A program made the position numbers and the translations under genes. From the NCBI GenBank assembly GCA_958418185.1, contig CATZEP010000044.1, forward strand, positions 1-9,958: DNA of 9,958 nucleotides. Reading direction: 5' to 3'. The DNA is from an uncultured Collinsella sp. (lineage in GTDB: Bacteria; Actinomycetota; Coriobacteriia; Coriobacteriales; Coriobacteriaceae). The notes beneath the pieces are model-generated. The model did not search any database. It worked only from the letters and a program-made list of their open reading frames with translations, and was not told the origin of the DNA. Shown here one piece after another: positions 1 through 5,829 of this stretch (the first letter of the stretch is position 1; each line of letters opens with the position of its first letter).

Positions 1-2466
1 CGATGCAATCTGCGCAAGACGAGCGCTTGCGACCGCCGCCTGACCGTAGGCGATGCAGCCGTCATTGACGGGTACGGTGTTGGGGACCAAGACAGCAAGG
101 CCCGCGTATTTGAGCTCGCGGGTGAGGAGCTGGAGCAGAAGTCGGTTCATGAATACGCCGCCCGAGAGCGCGACGGTGCCAATGCCCTCGCGCGCGCAGA
201 TTTCGGTGGCGATGCGCGCCGAGGAGCGCGCGACGGCGACATGGAAGTCGAGTGCGAGCCTGTCGGCGGGCGCTCCGGCTTCAATTCCCTCCAAAAGTGC
301 CTCAAAGAGTGCTTTCTGGTCCAGCACATCGGGGCCGTCCAACCACGATGGGCCAGATGTGGAATAGCCGACGTTGTCGTCGGGAAAACGGGCGATTTTG
401 CCGTCCAGTGCACGCCAAGCGGCGGCTTCGAGCTCGATGGCGGGTTCGCCCTCGTAGGTTGCCTGGCCGCAAATGCCCAAAATCGCGGCTGCGGCATCAA
501 ACAAGCGACCCATACTGCTGGTGCGCGGACTGTTGATGCCGCGCTCGATCATCGTTGCCGTTATGCTGCGCGTTTGCTCGTCAAGGCTGTTCAAGAGCCC
601 CACGGCTCCCGGGTGCTCGAGCAGGTCGAGCTCGCTGAGCAGGGCAAAGGCGTTGCGGCGGGCATCGTGTACGGATGCGGCGCCACCGGGAAGCGCCCAA
701 GTGCGCAGATGCGCGACACGCTCAAAATCGGCGAGATGGGCGACAAGAAACTCACCGCCCCATATGGTGCCGTCGGTGCCGGCACCCGTGCCGTCGAAGG
801 CGATGCCGAGGACGCGTGCATCGGGCGCAAGCCGGCCTGCGGCAATCGCCTCTGCCATGACGCTCGCGATGTGCGCATGATGGTGCTGGACTTCGATAAG
901 CGGCAGATTGTGCTCCCGTGCCTGCTCGCGCGCCCATTGGCTCGACAGATAGCTGGGATGCATGTCGCATGCCAAGGCGGCAGGCGCCAGGTCAAAGAGG
1001 CTTTCCAGACGCGTGCGCGCGGCGCTCCAAGCATCGAAAGTCGCGCCGTTTTCGACATCGCCGATATGCTGCGACACAAAGCAGGTCGTATGACCGTCGG
1101 CGTCCTCGCGCGTGAGTGCGATTGTGGCTTTTTGCTGCGGCCCACAGGCGAGTACGCAGGGCGTGGCGTTGTCGAGGGCCGGCAACGACAGCGGCTGCGG
1201 CGCATATCCGCGTGCGCGACGCACGGGCATGACGTCGCCGTCGACCACGCGTACCACGGAGTCGTCGTAGCGCGACAGAATCGCGCGGTCGTTACCGAGC
1301 AGCGCATCGGCGATGCCGGCGGCAACAAGGTGCTCCCATGCAAGGGCATCGTCGGTCTCGATGGGCTCTTCGCTCAGGTTTCCGCTGGTCATGACGATTG
1401 CGTGCATACCGTGCGCCGCAGCTGCGACGAGCAGCAAATGTTGAAGCGGGGTGTAGGGGAGCATGACGCCGAGCTCGGGCAAGTCGTGCGCGACGGATGG
1501 TGCGAGTTCGAGGGCGTTGGGGGAGCCGTGGGCGTCGTTGCCGGCCGCGCGGCGGCGTAGCAGCACAATGGGACGAACGCTACCGGCCAGCAGGTCGTGC
1601 TCAACGCCATCGACATGGCACAGGTGCTCGGCGTCGGCAAGGCCGCGCACCATAACGGCAAGTGGCTTGTTGCTGCGACGCTTGCGACGGCGCAACTCGC
1701 ATACCGCTTGTTCGTTGGTGGCATCGCAGGCCAGGTGGAATCCGCCCAGACCCTTGATGGCGACGATGCCGCCGCCAGCCAGCAGCTCGACGCAGCGTTC
1801 GATGATGGCATCGCTGGCCTCGCGCGTGGAGCCGACGGCTGGTGTTGCGTCGGCACCCGCTGGCATAACACCGCGATCCGCCTCGCGCCACGTAATATGC
1901 GGTCCGCAATCAAAGCAAGCATCGGGCTGTGCGTGAAACCGCCGATCGAGCGGGTCGGCATACTCTGCGGCGCAGGTGGGGCACATGGGAAAGCGATCCA
2001 TCGAGGTAGCCGCTCGGTCATAGGGCAGCGAGCGGATGATGGTAAAGCGCGGTCCACAGTTGGTGCAGTTGATAAAGGGGTAGTGAAAGCGTCGGTCGGC
2101 GGGGTCGAATAGCTCGCGCAGGCAGTCGTCGCACGTGGCGATGTCGGGCGAGATGAGCGTCGTGTGGGCGGTTTGATCCTGCGACGCCACAATGCGAAAG
2201 TCCCGCTCGTTAGCGGCGTCCCAGTTGCCGGGTGCTAGGTCCACAACCTCGACATGCTCCATGCGAGACGCCGCAGGCGCATGCTCGGAAAGCGCATCGA
2301 CAAATTCGTCGAGCGACTCGCTTAGAGCGTGCGCCTCGATATGCACGCCATCGCCCGCGTTAAGCACCCAGCCGCAAATGCCGTGCGCCATGGCCTCGCG
2401 ATACACAAACGGTCGCATGCCGACACCCTGCACAATGCCCGTTACATGGATATGCGCATGTCGCAT
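1..2466 (-). CDS. hypF: HypF, carbamoyltransferase for NiFe-hydrogenase maturation (3' end beyond window)
   Basis: HypF uses carbamoyl phosphate and ATP to make carbamoyl-adenylate and passes the carbamoyl group to the C-terminal cysteine of HypE. This is the first step in making the cyanide ligands of NiFe hydrogenases in the cytoplasm. I read 822 uninterrupted codons. Residues 1-95 form an acylphosphatase domain (GIVQGVGMRP at 10-19, Arg18 and Asn36 as the catalytic pair). Four CxxC pairs follow at 112/115, 134/137, 162/165 and 184/187, with the exact family spacing. A YrdC-like domain covers about 215-425 (KGLGGFHLACDA, VMTSGNLSEEPI, RRARGYAP). A Kae1-like domain covers 440-822 (HHHAH 528-532, DGTGAGTDGT, TSSMGRLFDA, SGGVFMN 768-774). 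The start follows a strong AAGGAGG, and the gene begins 29 bases after nikR. The family is about 750-800 residues, so only a few C-terminal codons should be missing. No frameshift was seen. Confidence 0.97.
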   Translation of the reverse strand, partial: MRHAHIHVTGIVQGVGMRPFVYREAMAHGICGWVLNAGDGVHIEAHALSESLDEFVDALSEHAPAASRMEHVEVVDLAPGNWDAANERDFRIVASQDQTAHTTLISPDIATCDDCLRELFDPADRRFHYPFINCTNCGPRFTIIRSLPYDRAATSMDRFPMCPTCAAEYADPLDRRFHAQPDACFDCGPHITWREADRGVMPAGADATPAVGSTREASDAIIERCVELLAGGGIVAIKGLGGFHLACDATNEQAVCELRRRKRRSNKPLAVMVRGLADAEHLCHVDGVEHDLLAGSVRPIVLLRRRAAGNDAHGSPNALELAPSVAHDLPELGVMLPYTPLQHLLLVAAAAHGMHAIVMTSGNLSEEPIETDDALAWEHLVAAGIADALLGNDRAILSRYDDSVVRVVDGDVMPVRRARGYAPQPLSLPALDNATPCVLACGPQQKATIALTREDADGHTTCFVSQHIGDVENGATFDAWSAARTRLESLFDLAPAALACDMHPSYLSSQWAREQAREHNLPLIEVQHHHAHIASVMAEAIAAGRLAPDARVLGIAFDGTGAGTDGTIWGGEFLVAHLADFERVAHLRTWALPGGAASVHDARRNAFALLSELDLLEHPGAVGLLNSLDEQTRSITATMIERGINSPRTSSMGRLFDAAAAILGICGQATYEGEPAIELEAAAWRALDGKIARFPDDNVGYSTSGPSWLDGPDVLDQKALFEALLEGIEAGAPADRLALDFHVAVARSSARIATEICAREGIGTVALSGGVFMNRLLLQLLTRELKYAGLAVLVPNTVPVNDGCIAYGQAAVASARLAQIAS

Positions 2467-2495
2467 GCGACCCTCCTTCGTTGAAATGTGTGCTG

Positions 2496-3002
2496 TTACA
2501 GCCCCAGGCTCTGCTCGGTGGCGGCGCAGGTGAGCTCGCCGTGTTTAACGCCGCGCAGGCCCAGCAGACGGTCAGCCAGCTCGTAGACACGCTCGCCGCG
2601 ACCCTTAAGTGCCAGAATCTCCAAACAGTTGTGGTGATCCAGATGCACGTGCATGGTCGATACGATCTCGTCGGTGTAGTCGTGTTGCACCTCGTCCAGG
2701 CGACGTGTCAGGTCGCCGGTGTGATGGTCGTAAATCATGGTGAGCGACCCGATGACCTGCTCGTCGGGCGTTCGCATCTGCTCCTTGGCAATCGAGGCGC
2801 GAATCAGGTCGCGCACGGCCTCGGAGCGGTTGGCCACGTCACCGCGGCGTGCGATCTGCTCGTCAAAGCGGCGCAGCAGGTCGTCGGGCGCGGTGACCGA
2901 AAAACGGACCAGCTCGGAGGCGGAGCCGCTGCAACGGCAGCCCGCGTCGCCGGTCGGCCCGTGCGAATGCTCGTGCCCGCAGGTGTGCTCGTGCTCGGCC
3001 AC
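2496..3002 (-). CDS. nikR: NikR, nickel-responsive ribbon-helix-helix regulator with His/Cys-rich N-terminal extension
   Basis: NikR is a tetrameric DNA-binding protein that represses nickel uptake or nickel-enzyme genes when loaded with nickel. The 168-residue product has an arginine-containing beta strand (RFSVTAPDDL, 33-42) and helices with RRGDVANRSEAVRD that match the ribbon-helix-helix DNA-binding domain. An ACT-like metal domain carries the four expected ligands: His93, His118, His120 and Cys126 (MHVHLDHHNC), matching His76, His87, His89 and Cys95 of E. coli NikR. Residues 1-30 are extra compared with the 133-residue E. coli protein, with His at 4, 6, 10, 12, 14 and Cys at 8, 22, 24. 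The start is GTG: the next upstream in-frame codons hit a stop, and no good internal start precedes the DNA-binding strand. No clear Shine-Dalgarno is present. The start lies one base after the stop of the upstream small gene, so coupling is likely. Confidence 0.93.
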   Translation of the reverse strand: MAEHEHTCGHEHSHGPTGDAGCRCSGSASELVRFSVTAPDDLLRRFDEQIARRGDVANRSEAVRDLIRASIAKEQMRTPDEQVIGSLTMIYDHHTGDLTRRLDEVQHDYTDEIVSTMHVHLDHHNCLEILALKGRGERVYELADRLLGLRGVKHGELTCAATEQSLGL

Positions 3003-3003
3003 G

Positions 3004-3252
3004 CTACACCAGCTTTACGGAGCCAACGGAGTTGTGGTCGGCCTCGATGGCCTCCTCGTAGCCCTCGAGTGCGTCGTGCGCCTCGTGGAGCGCCGCCATG
3101 GCGGCCTCGAGCTTGGCACCAATGCGCTCCATATCAAAGTTCTCGGTTGCATGCAGCAGCTGATGGCTCCACTCGTGGGCGAGCTCGATCGTGTCGTCGA
3201 CCTGCTTGACGCTCATGGCAAGCTGGCTCATGTTCATTCCGACGTCATGCAT
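3004..3252 (-). CDS. Small helical His-containing protein of unknown function, first gene of the nikR-hypF operon
   Basis: I do not recognise a family for this 82-residue product. Evidence that it is real: ATG with a well-spaced AAGGAG seven bases upstream, and a stop (TAG) only one base before the nikR GTG, the layout of a translationally coupled pair. The protein is acidic and predicted almost wholly helical, with no signal peptide, membrane segment or cysteine. Helix one holds histidines at 26, 30 and 34 (i, i+4, i+8, one helical face). Helix two holds His56 and His59, and His2 and His73 lie near the termini. The sequence suggests a two-helix hairpin or coiled coil. Its place ahead of nikR and hypF suggests a role linked to nickel or hydrogenase maturation, possibly metal binding or partner binding to NikR. 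That role is inference only. Confidence 0.8.
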   Translation of the reverse strand: MHDVGMNMSQLAMSVKQVDDTIELAHEWSHQLLHATENFDMERIGAKLEAAMAALHEAHDALEGYEEAIEADHNSVGSVKLV

Positions 3253-3291
3253 GGGAAATCTCCTTTTGTACGGGACTATTCAGTGGTTCAG

Positions 3292-3297
3292 ATTCTA
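3292..3297 (-). promoter_or_regulatory. Candidate -10 element for the small ORF-nikR-hypF operon
   Basis: Read on the minus strand, the hexamer is TAGAAT (5 of 6 to TATAAT), about 40 bases upstream of the first start codon and downstream of the trxA terminator. No convincing -35 hexamer is seen at 16-18 bases. I also see no clear NikR palindrome of the E. coli GTATGA type, so autoregulation by NikR cannot be read from the sequence. Confidence 0.3.
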
Positions 3298-3323
3298 CTA
3301 CGCCCGCTTTGCGCATCGCCGCA

Positions 3324-3362
3324 TAAGAAAACGGGTGCGAGTCCGTCTGACCCGCACCCGTT
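3324..3362 (-). terminator. Intrinsic terminator downstream of trxA
   Basis: A perfect 10-bp stem (AACGGGTGCG at 3330-3339 and CGCACCCGTT at 3353-3362) encloses a 13-base loop. On the minus strand the stem is followed by a T-rich run (TTTTCTTAT). On the plus strand no T run follows, so it should act only on leftward transcription. It ends the trxA transcript and isolates it from the nikR operon. Confidence 0.85.
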
Positions 3363-3402
3363 CACTGGGGGCTGTTTGTGATTACCATACTATCCGTGGT
3401 CG

Positions 3403-3447
3403 CGGGCGCAGCGCCCGGCTCTCCGGTGAGCGGCGCAAAACCGCTCA
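3403..3447 (-). repeat. Two small hairpins in the trxA 3' untranslated region
   Basis: There are two GC-rich inverted repeats: CGGGCG/CGCCCG (3403-3417, 3-base loop) and TGAGCGG/CCGCTCA (3427-3447, 7-base loop). They lie between the trxA stop and its terminator, giving a roughly 110-base 3' untranslated region with three hairpins in a row. Neither has a T run. They may protect the mRNA 3' end or be copies of a short palindromic repeat. A regulatory role is unproven. Confidence 0.5.
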
Positions 3448-3472
3448 TGGACGGCAGCGCATGACCGGCGTA

Positions 3473-3793
3473 TTACAGGTGCTTCTCAAGCAGCGCCTGC
3501 AGCCTGGCCTTGGGCAGAGCGCCGACCGAGCGGTCAATTTCCTCGCCGTTCTTAAAGACAATCAGCGTGGGGATGCTCATGACGCCATACTTCATGGCCA
3601 GGTCCTGGTTGTCGTCGACGTTGCACTTGGCAACGGCAAGTTTGCCAGCCAGCTCGTCTGCCACCTCGTCAACGATGGGCGAGAGCGATCGGCAGGGCCC
3701 GCACCAGGGCGCCCAAAAATCGACTAGCACGGGCAGGCCGTCGTTAACGATGGAATCGAAGTTCTCGGGGGTAATCTGCTTAATGTCAGCCAT
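3473..3793 (-). CDS. trxA: Thioredoxin
   Basis: Thioredoxin is a small cytoplasmic dithiol protein that reduces disulfides in ribonucleotide reductase, peroxiredoxins and other targets, and is itself reduced by thioredoxin reductase. The 106-residue product has the usual length and the canonical active site WCGPC with Cys31 and Cys34. Other family marks are the buried Asp25 in LVDFWAPW, cis-Pro75 in SIPT and the following FKNGEE turn. The ATG at 3793 is chosen because a strong GGAGG lies six bases upstream and the family begins here. A longer reading from 3877 would add 28 residues of non-family sequence without a ribosome site. The gene stands alone, diverging from the glycosylase-like gene, with its own leader stem-loop and terminator. 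No reductase gene is adjacent. Confidence 0.97.
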   Translation of the reverse strand: MADIKQITPENFDSIVNDGLPVLVDFWAPWCGPCRSLSPIVDEVADELAGKLAVAKCNVDDNQDLAMKYGVMSIPTLIVFKNGEEIDRSVGALPKARLQALLEKHL

Positions 3794-3811
3794 GGTGACC
3801 TCCATAATGCG

Positions 3812-3828
3812 ACGCGGCTCAGCCGCGT
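3812..3828 (-). promoter_or_regulatory. Stem-loop in the trxA 5' leader
   Basis: A perfect 7-bp GC-rich stem (ACGCGGC/GCCGCGT) with a 3-base loop sits about 10 bases upstream of the trxA Shine-Dalgarno. It has no T run, so it is not a terminator. It could stabilise the 5' end of the mRNA or modulate translation initiation. Confidence 0.55.
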
Positions 3829-3847
3829 AAAACTCAGTACGACCGTG

Positions 3848-3853
3848 CTTATA
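3848..3853 (-). promoter_or_regulatory. Candidate -10 element of the trxA promoter
   Basis: On the minus strand the hexamer is TATAAG (5 of 6), about 55 bases upstream of the trxA start. A transcript from here would carry the leader stem-loop. No good -35 is seen at 16-18 bases; the TTG-containing stretch further upstream is too close to or poorly matched with the consensus. Confidence 0.4.
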
Positions 3854-3895
3854 CCCAGTGGCCCGCAAAGCAACCACTCGCGGGCAGCTCTTTTA

Positions 3896-3901
3896 TATAA
3901 T
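3896..3901 (+). promoter_or_regulatory. Candidate -10 element for the glycosylase-like gene
   Basis: A perfect TATAAT lies 28 bases upstream of the ATG at 3930, leaving a leader of about 20 bases. No recognisable -35 is present at the expected distance. It lies back-to-back with the putative trxA -10, about 43 bases away on the other strand. Confidence 0.5.
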
Positions 3902-3929
3902 GGTGGGCACGCAAACGATTGGAGAGCGC

Positions 3930-4505
3930 ATGCCCACGTCACAAAGCCAGAAAAAAGAAGCCATCGCCCAGGCGACCGAGCAGGAGCTCGCATCGCTCGC
4001 GGGTCGTGGCGTGCGTATCGCGGGCAACGCGTGCTCGCCGATCGTGCTGGTCAAAGGCGATTTGGACGAGGCCGAGCGTTCGGGTGGCGAGCTTGCCGCC
4101 GGCCCGGATGGCGCGGCGTTGCGCAAGGCGCTTGGGGCCATCGGCTACGCGCCCGAGGATTTTTGCGTGCTGGCAAGCGTCGCCGGCGTGGGTGACGGAG
4201 CGGTCGCGGTGGGCGAGACTCTGCCGTGCGAGCTGTTCCGTGAGGCGCTTGAGGCTTTGGACCCCGAGGCGGTGCTACTGCTCGACAACAACGCGGCTGA
4301 CGCCATGCGCGAGACCTACGCCGATATGCTCGTGGCAATCGATGACTTCGATACTGCCATGCTCAAACCCGGTCTGGTCGCCCATGTGCAGGGACGTCGC
4401 GTGCTCGCGCTCGACGGTTTTGAGGCGGCGCTCACCGACAAAGCCGCCAAGCAGCGCATGTGGGCTTACATCAAGCAGCTGACCCCGGCGGCCGCTCCAC
4501 TGTAG
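3930..4505 (+). CDS. Uncharacterised protein, possible degenerate uracil-DNA-glycosylase-fold protein
   Basis: This is a 191-residue cytoplasmic protein with no signal or membrane segment. By eye its layout follows family 4/5 uracil-DNA glycosylases. Residues 43-69 (GDLDEAERSGG, then AAGPDGAALRKAL) line up with the GEAPG-x-E-x-GxPFVGxAGxLL motif. FCVLASV (78-84) sits where the family has VYITNV. Residues 100-126 (C, then LEALDPEAVLLLDNNAA) match the CxxxLxxQLxxLxPxVIxxLGxxA strand, and 156-184 ends in KQRMWAYIKQL like the family's KxxxWxDLxxL. The catalytic features are eroded: GEAPG is not preserved and the HP motif reads DGF. It therefore probably lacks classical glycosylase activity. The ATG at 3930 has a GGAG upstream and fits the promoter; a start at 3858 would precede the -10. 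No operon partner is evident. The fold is inference. Confidence 0.75.
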   Translation: MPTSQSQKKEAIAQATEQELASLAGRGVRIAGNACSPIVLVKGDLDEAERSGGELAAGPDGAALRKALGAIGYAPEDFCVLASVAGVGDGAVAVGETLPCELFREALEALDPEAVLLLDNNAADAMRETYADMLVAIDDFDTAMLKPGLVAHVQGRRVLALDGFEAALTDKAAKQRMWAYIKQLTPAAAPL

Positions 4506-4662
4506 CGGATTGGCGCCGGCGAGCGATTGCCTGGCGGGCATGCCGTCGACCATGCGCGGCGGCCGTCCAAAGATGCCCCCTGCGCTATCGAGAGCTCGAC
4601 TATCCTTAACTTGTCAGTTCGAAAATGGGCCTGCCGCATGACCGAATCTTTATTTCAACTTT

Positions 4663-4706
4663 ACACCTAGGTTTACAGCTGTCTTGTCAGCTGTAAACCT
4701 AGGTGT
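4663..4706. promoter_or_regulatory. 44-bp palindrome upstream of nadA, probable NiaR operator
   Basis: Two perfect 19-base arms (ACACCTAGGTTTACAGCTG and its complement) surround the six bases TCTTGT. Each arm contains two smaller palindromes, CCTAGG and CAGCTG, so the site could hold two nested operators. The inner part, ACAGCTGTCTTGTCAGCTGT, resembles the NiaR operator as I remember it: an inverted repeat with a TGTC...GACA-like core. It overlaps the putative -35 of the nad operon, and the operon's last gene encodes NiaR. Repression by promoter occlusion under high nicotinate is the simplest reading. There is no T run, so it is not a terminator. Confidence 0.8.
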
Positions 4707-4712
4707 CATACT
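4684..4712 (+). promoter_or_regulatory. Candidate promoter of the nadABC-niaR operon
   Basis: TTGTCA (4684-4689, 5 of 6 to the -35 consensus) and CATACT (4707-4712, 4 of 6 to the -10) are separated by 17 bases. The -35 lies in the centre of the palindrome and the -10 directly after it. Transcription would start near 4719 and give a leader of about 30 bases before nadA. Confidence 0.55.
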
Positions 4713-4747
4713 AAAGCCCCAAGATTCGCCAAAAGAGAGGGGCCTTG

Positions 4748-5773
4748 ATGGCACAGAGCGCGAACATGGATGCATCGGAGCTTGCACGCGACATTGCGGC
4801 CGGCCTAGCATCGGCAACGACGGCAACGGAGCGCGCGGCACTGGTGCCCGCAGAGCTCGTCGAGGCCATTCAGCAACTAAAAACCCAACGTGACGCGGTG
4901 ATCTTGGCGCACTACTATGTGGCGCCCGAGGTCCAAGCCGTTGCCGATTACGTCGGCGACAGCTTCTACCTGGCAAAGCTCGCCAAGAGCCTGCCGCAGC
5001 AGACCATCGTGCTGTGCGGCGTGGAGTTTATGGGCGAGAGCGCCAAGCTGCTCAACCCCACCAAGACCGTGCTGCTGCCCGAGCCGGGCGCGGACTGCCC
5101 CATGGCGCACATGGTCAAGCGCGAGACGGTCGATGCGGCGCGCGCCGAGTACGGCGACGACCTTGCCGTGGTCTGCTACGTCAACTCGACGGTCGAGATC
5201 AAGAGCTGGAGTGATGTGTGCGTTACCAGCTCTAACGCCGTCAAGATCGTCTCCGAGCTGCCGCAGCAGCACATCTTGTTCATTCCCGACCAGAACCTGG
5301 GCCGCTTTGTGGCCGAGCAGGTGCCCCAAAAGCACGTCATCCTCAACAACGGCTACTGCCCGCGTCATCACATCATCACCGTCGAGCAGATCGTCGACGC
5401 GCAGGAGGCGCACCCCGACGCGCTCGTGCTGGCGCACCCCGAGTGCAAGGCCGACGTCCTGGCCGAGGCCGACTACATCGGCTCCACCGCCGGCATCATC
5501 AAGTATGCCGAGGAGTCGGACGCCAACGAGTTCATCATCGTGACGGTCCGCGGCGTGCTCTACGAACTCGAGCGCCGCTGCCAGGGCACCGGCAAGAAGT
5601 TCTACTTCCCTGCGGTGCAGCCCACCTGCGTCAACCTGGATCTCATCACGCTCGAAAAGCTCGTGCACTGCCTGGAGACGGGCGAGGGCGAGGTGCAGAT
5701 TGGCGTGTCGGACGAGGCCGCCGATCAGGTCAAGCTCACGCTTGACCGCATGCTCGAGTACGCGGCGCGCTAA
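4748..5773 (+). CDS. nadA: Quinolinate synthase NadA
   Basis: NadA condenses iminoaspartate (from NadB) with dihydroxyacetone phosphate to give quinolinate, using an oxygen-sensitive [4Fe-4S] cluster. The 341-residue protein has the three cluster cysteines in family contexts: Cys90 (VLCGVEFMGE), Cys204 (NGYCPRHH) and Cys294 (PTCVNLDLITLEKL). Other family motifs are AHYY (54-57), the DSFYLA helix (71-76), LLPEPGADCPMA (109-120), YVNSTVEIK (144-152), IPDQNLG (179-185), HPEC (230-233) and GSTAGI (245-250). ATG 4748 is preferred over the adjacent upstream TTG because GAGAGGGG sits six bases before it. It is the first gene of nadA-nadB-nadC-niaR, directly behind the palindromic operator. The first 35 residues are a low-conservation lead before the catalytic core. 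Nothing is missing. Confidence 0.97.
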   Translation: MAQSANMDASELARDIAAGLASATTATERAALVPAELVEAIQQLKTQRDAVILAHYYVAPEVQAVADYVGDSFYLAKLAKSLPQQTIVLCGVEFMGESAKLLNPTKTVLLPEPGADCPMAHMVKRETVDAARAEYGDDLAVVCYVNSTVEIKSWSDVCVTSSNAVKIVSELPQQHILFIPDQNLGRFVAEQVPQKHVILNNGYCPRHHIITVEQIVDAQEAHPDALVLAHPECKADVLAEADYIGSTAGIIKYAEESDANEFIIVTVRGVLYELERRCQGTGKKFYFPAVQPTCVNLDLITLEKLVHCLETGEGEVQIGVSDEAADQVKLTLDRMLEYAAR

Positions 5774-5776
5774 GCC

Positions 5777-5811
5777 AATGTGACATGAGGGACCATCCCT
5801 TATGCCACATT
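5777..5811 (+). repeat. Imperfect hairpin between nadA and nadB
   Basis: Arms AATGTG/CACATT (5777-5782, 5806-5811), CAT/ATG and AGGGA/TCCCT stack around a CCA loop, with one A-C mismatch and one G-T wobble. It fills nearly all of the 56-base nadA-nadB gap and ends just before the nadB ribosome binding site. No T run follows. It could be a processing or stabilising element, or a copy of a dispersed short palindrome (REP-like). Confidence 0.6.
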
Positions 5812-5829
5812 ACAAGGGAGAGGATTCCT

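Noticed and set aside
241..1560. 439-codon open frame on the plus strand
   Set aside because: It lies wholly antisense to hypF, whose frame reads as an intact protein with every family motif. GC-rich codon bias keeps the opposite frame open. No family resemblance.
2481..3381. Overlapping plus-strand open frames of 214-242 codons
   Set aside because: They are antisense to nikR and the small coupled ORF, both of which have better start signals and, for nikR, clear homology.
3363..3472. Possible riboswitch or metal-sensing leader before the nikR operon
   Set aside because: The structured region is upstream of a terminator that faces away from trxA on the same strand, and I could not match any conserved riboswitch core such as the NiCo or cobalamin motifs. 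A trxA 3' untranslated region explains it.
4663..4706. The nad palindrome as a terminator of the upstream gene
   Set aside because: No T run follows on either strand, and its position over the promoter fits an operator better.
4705..4711. GTCATAC, resembling half of the E. coli NikR operator
   Set aside because: No partner GTATGAC at the required spacing, and it is next to nadA, not a nickel gene. Chance match.
4877..5668. 263-codon open frame on the minus strand
   Set aside because: Antisense shadow of nadA.
5785..5829. Upstream ATG for nadB
   Set aside because: It lies inside the intercistronic hairpin without a ribosome site; the GTG at 5830 has a strong one and fits the family N-terminus.
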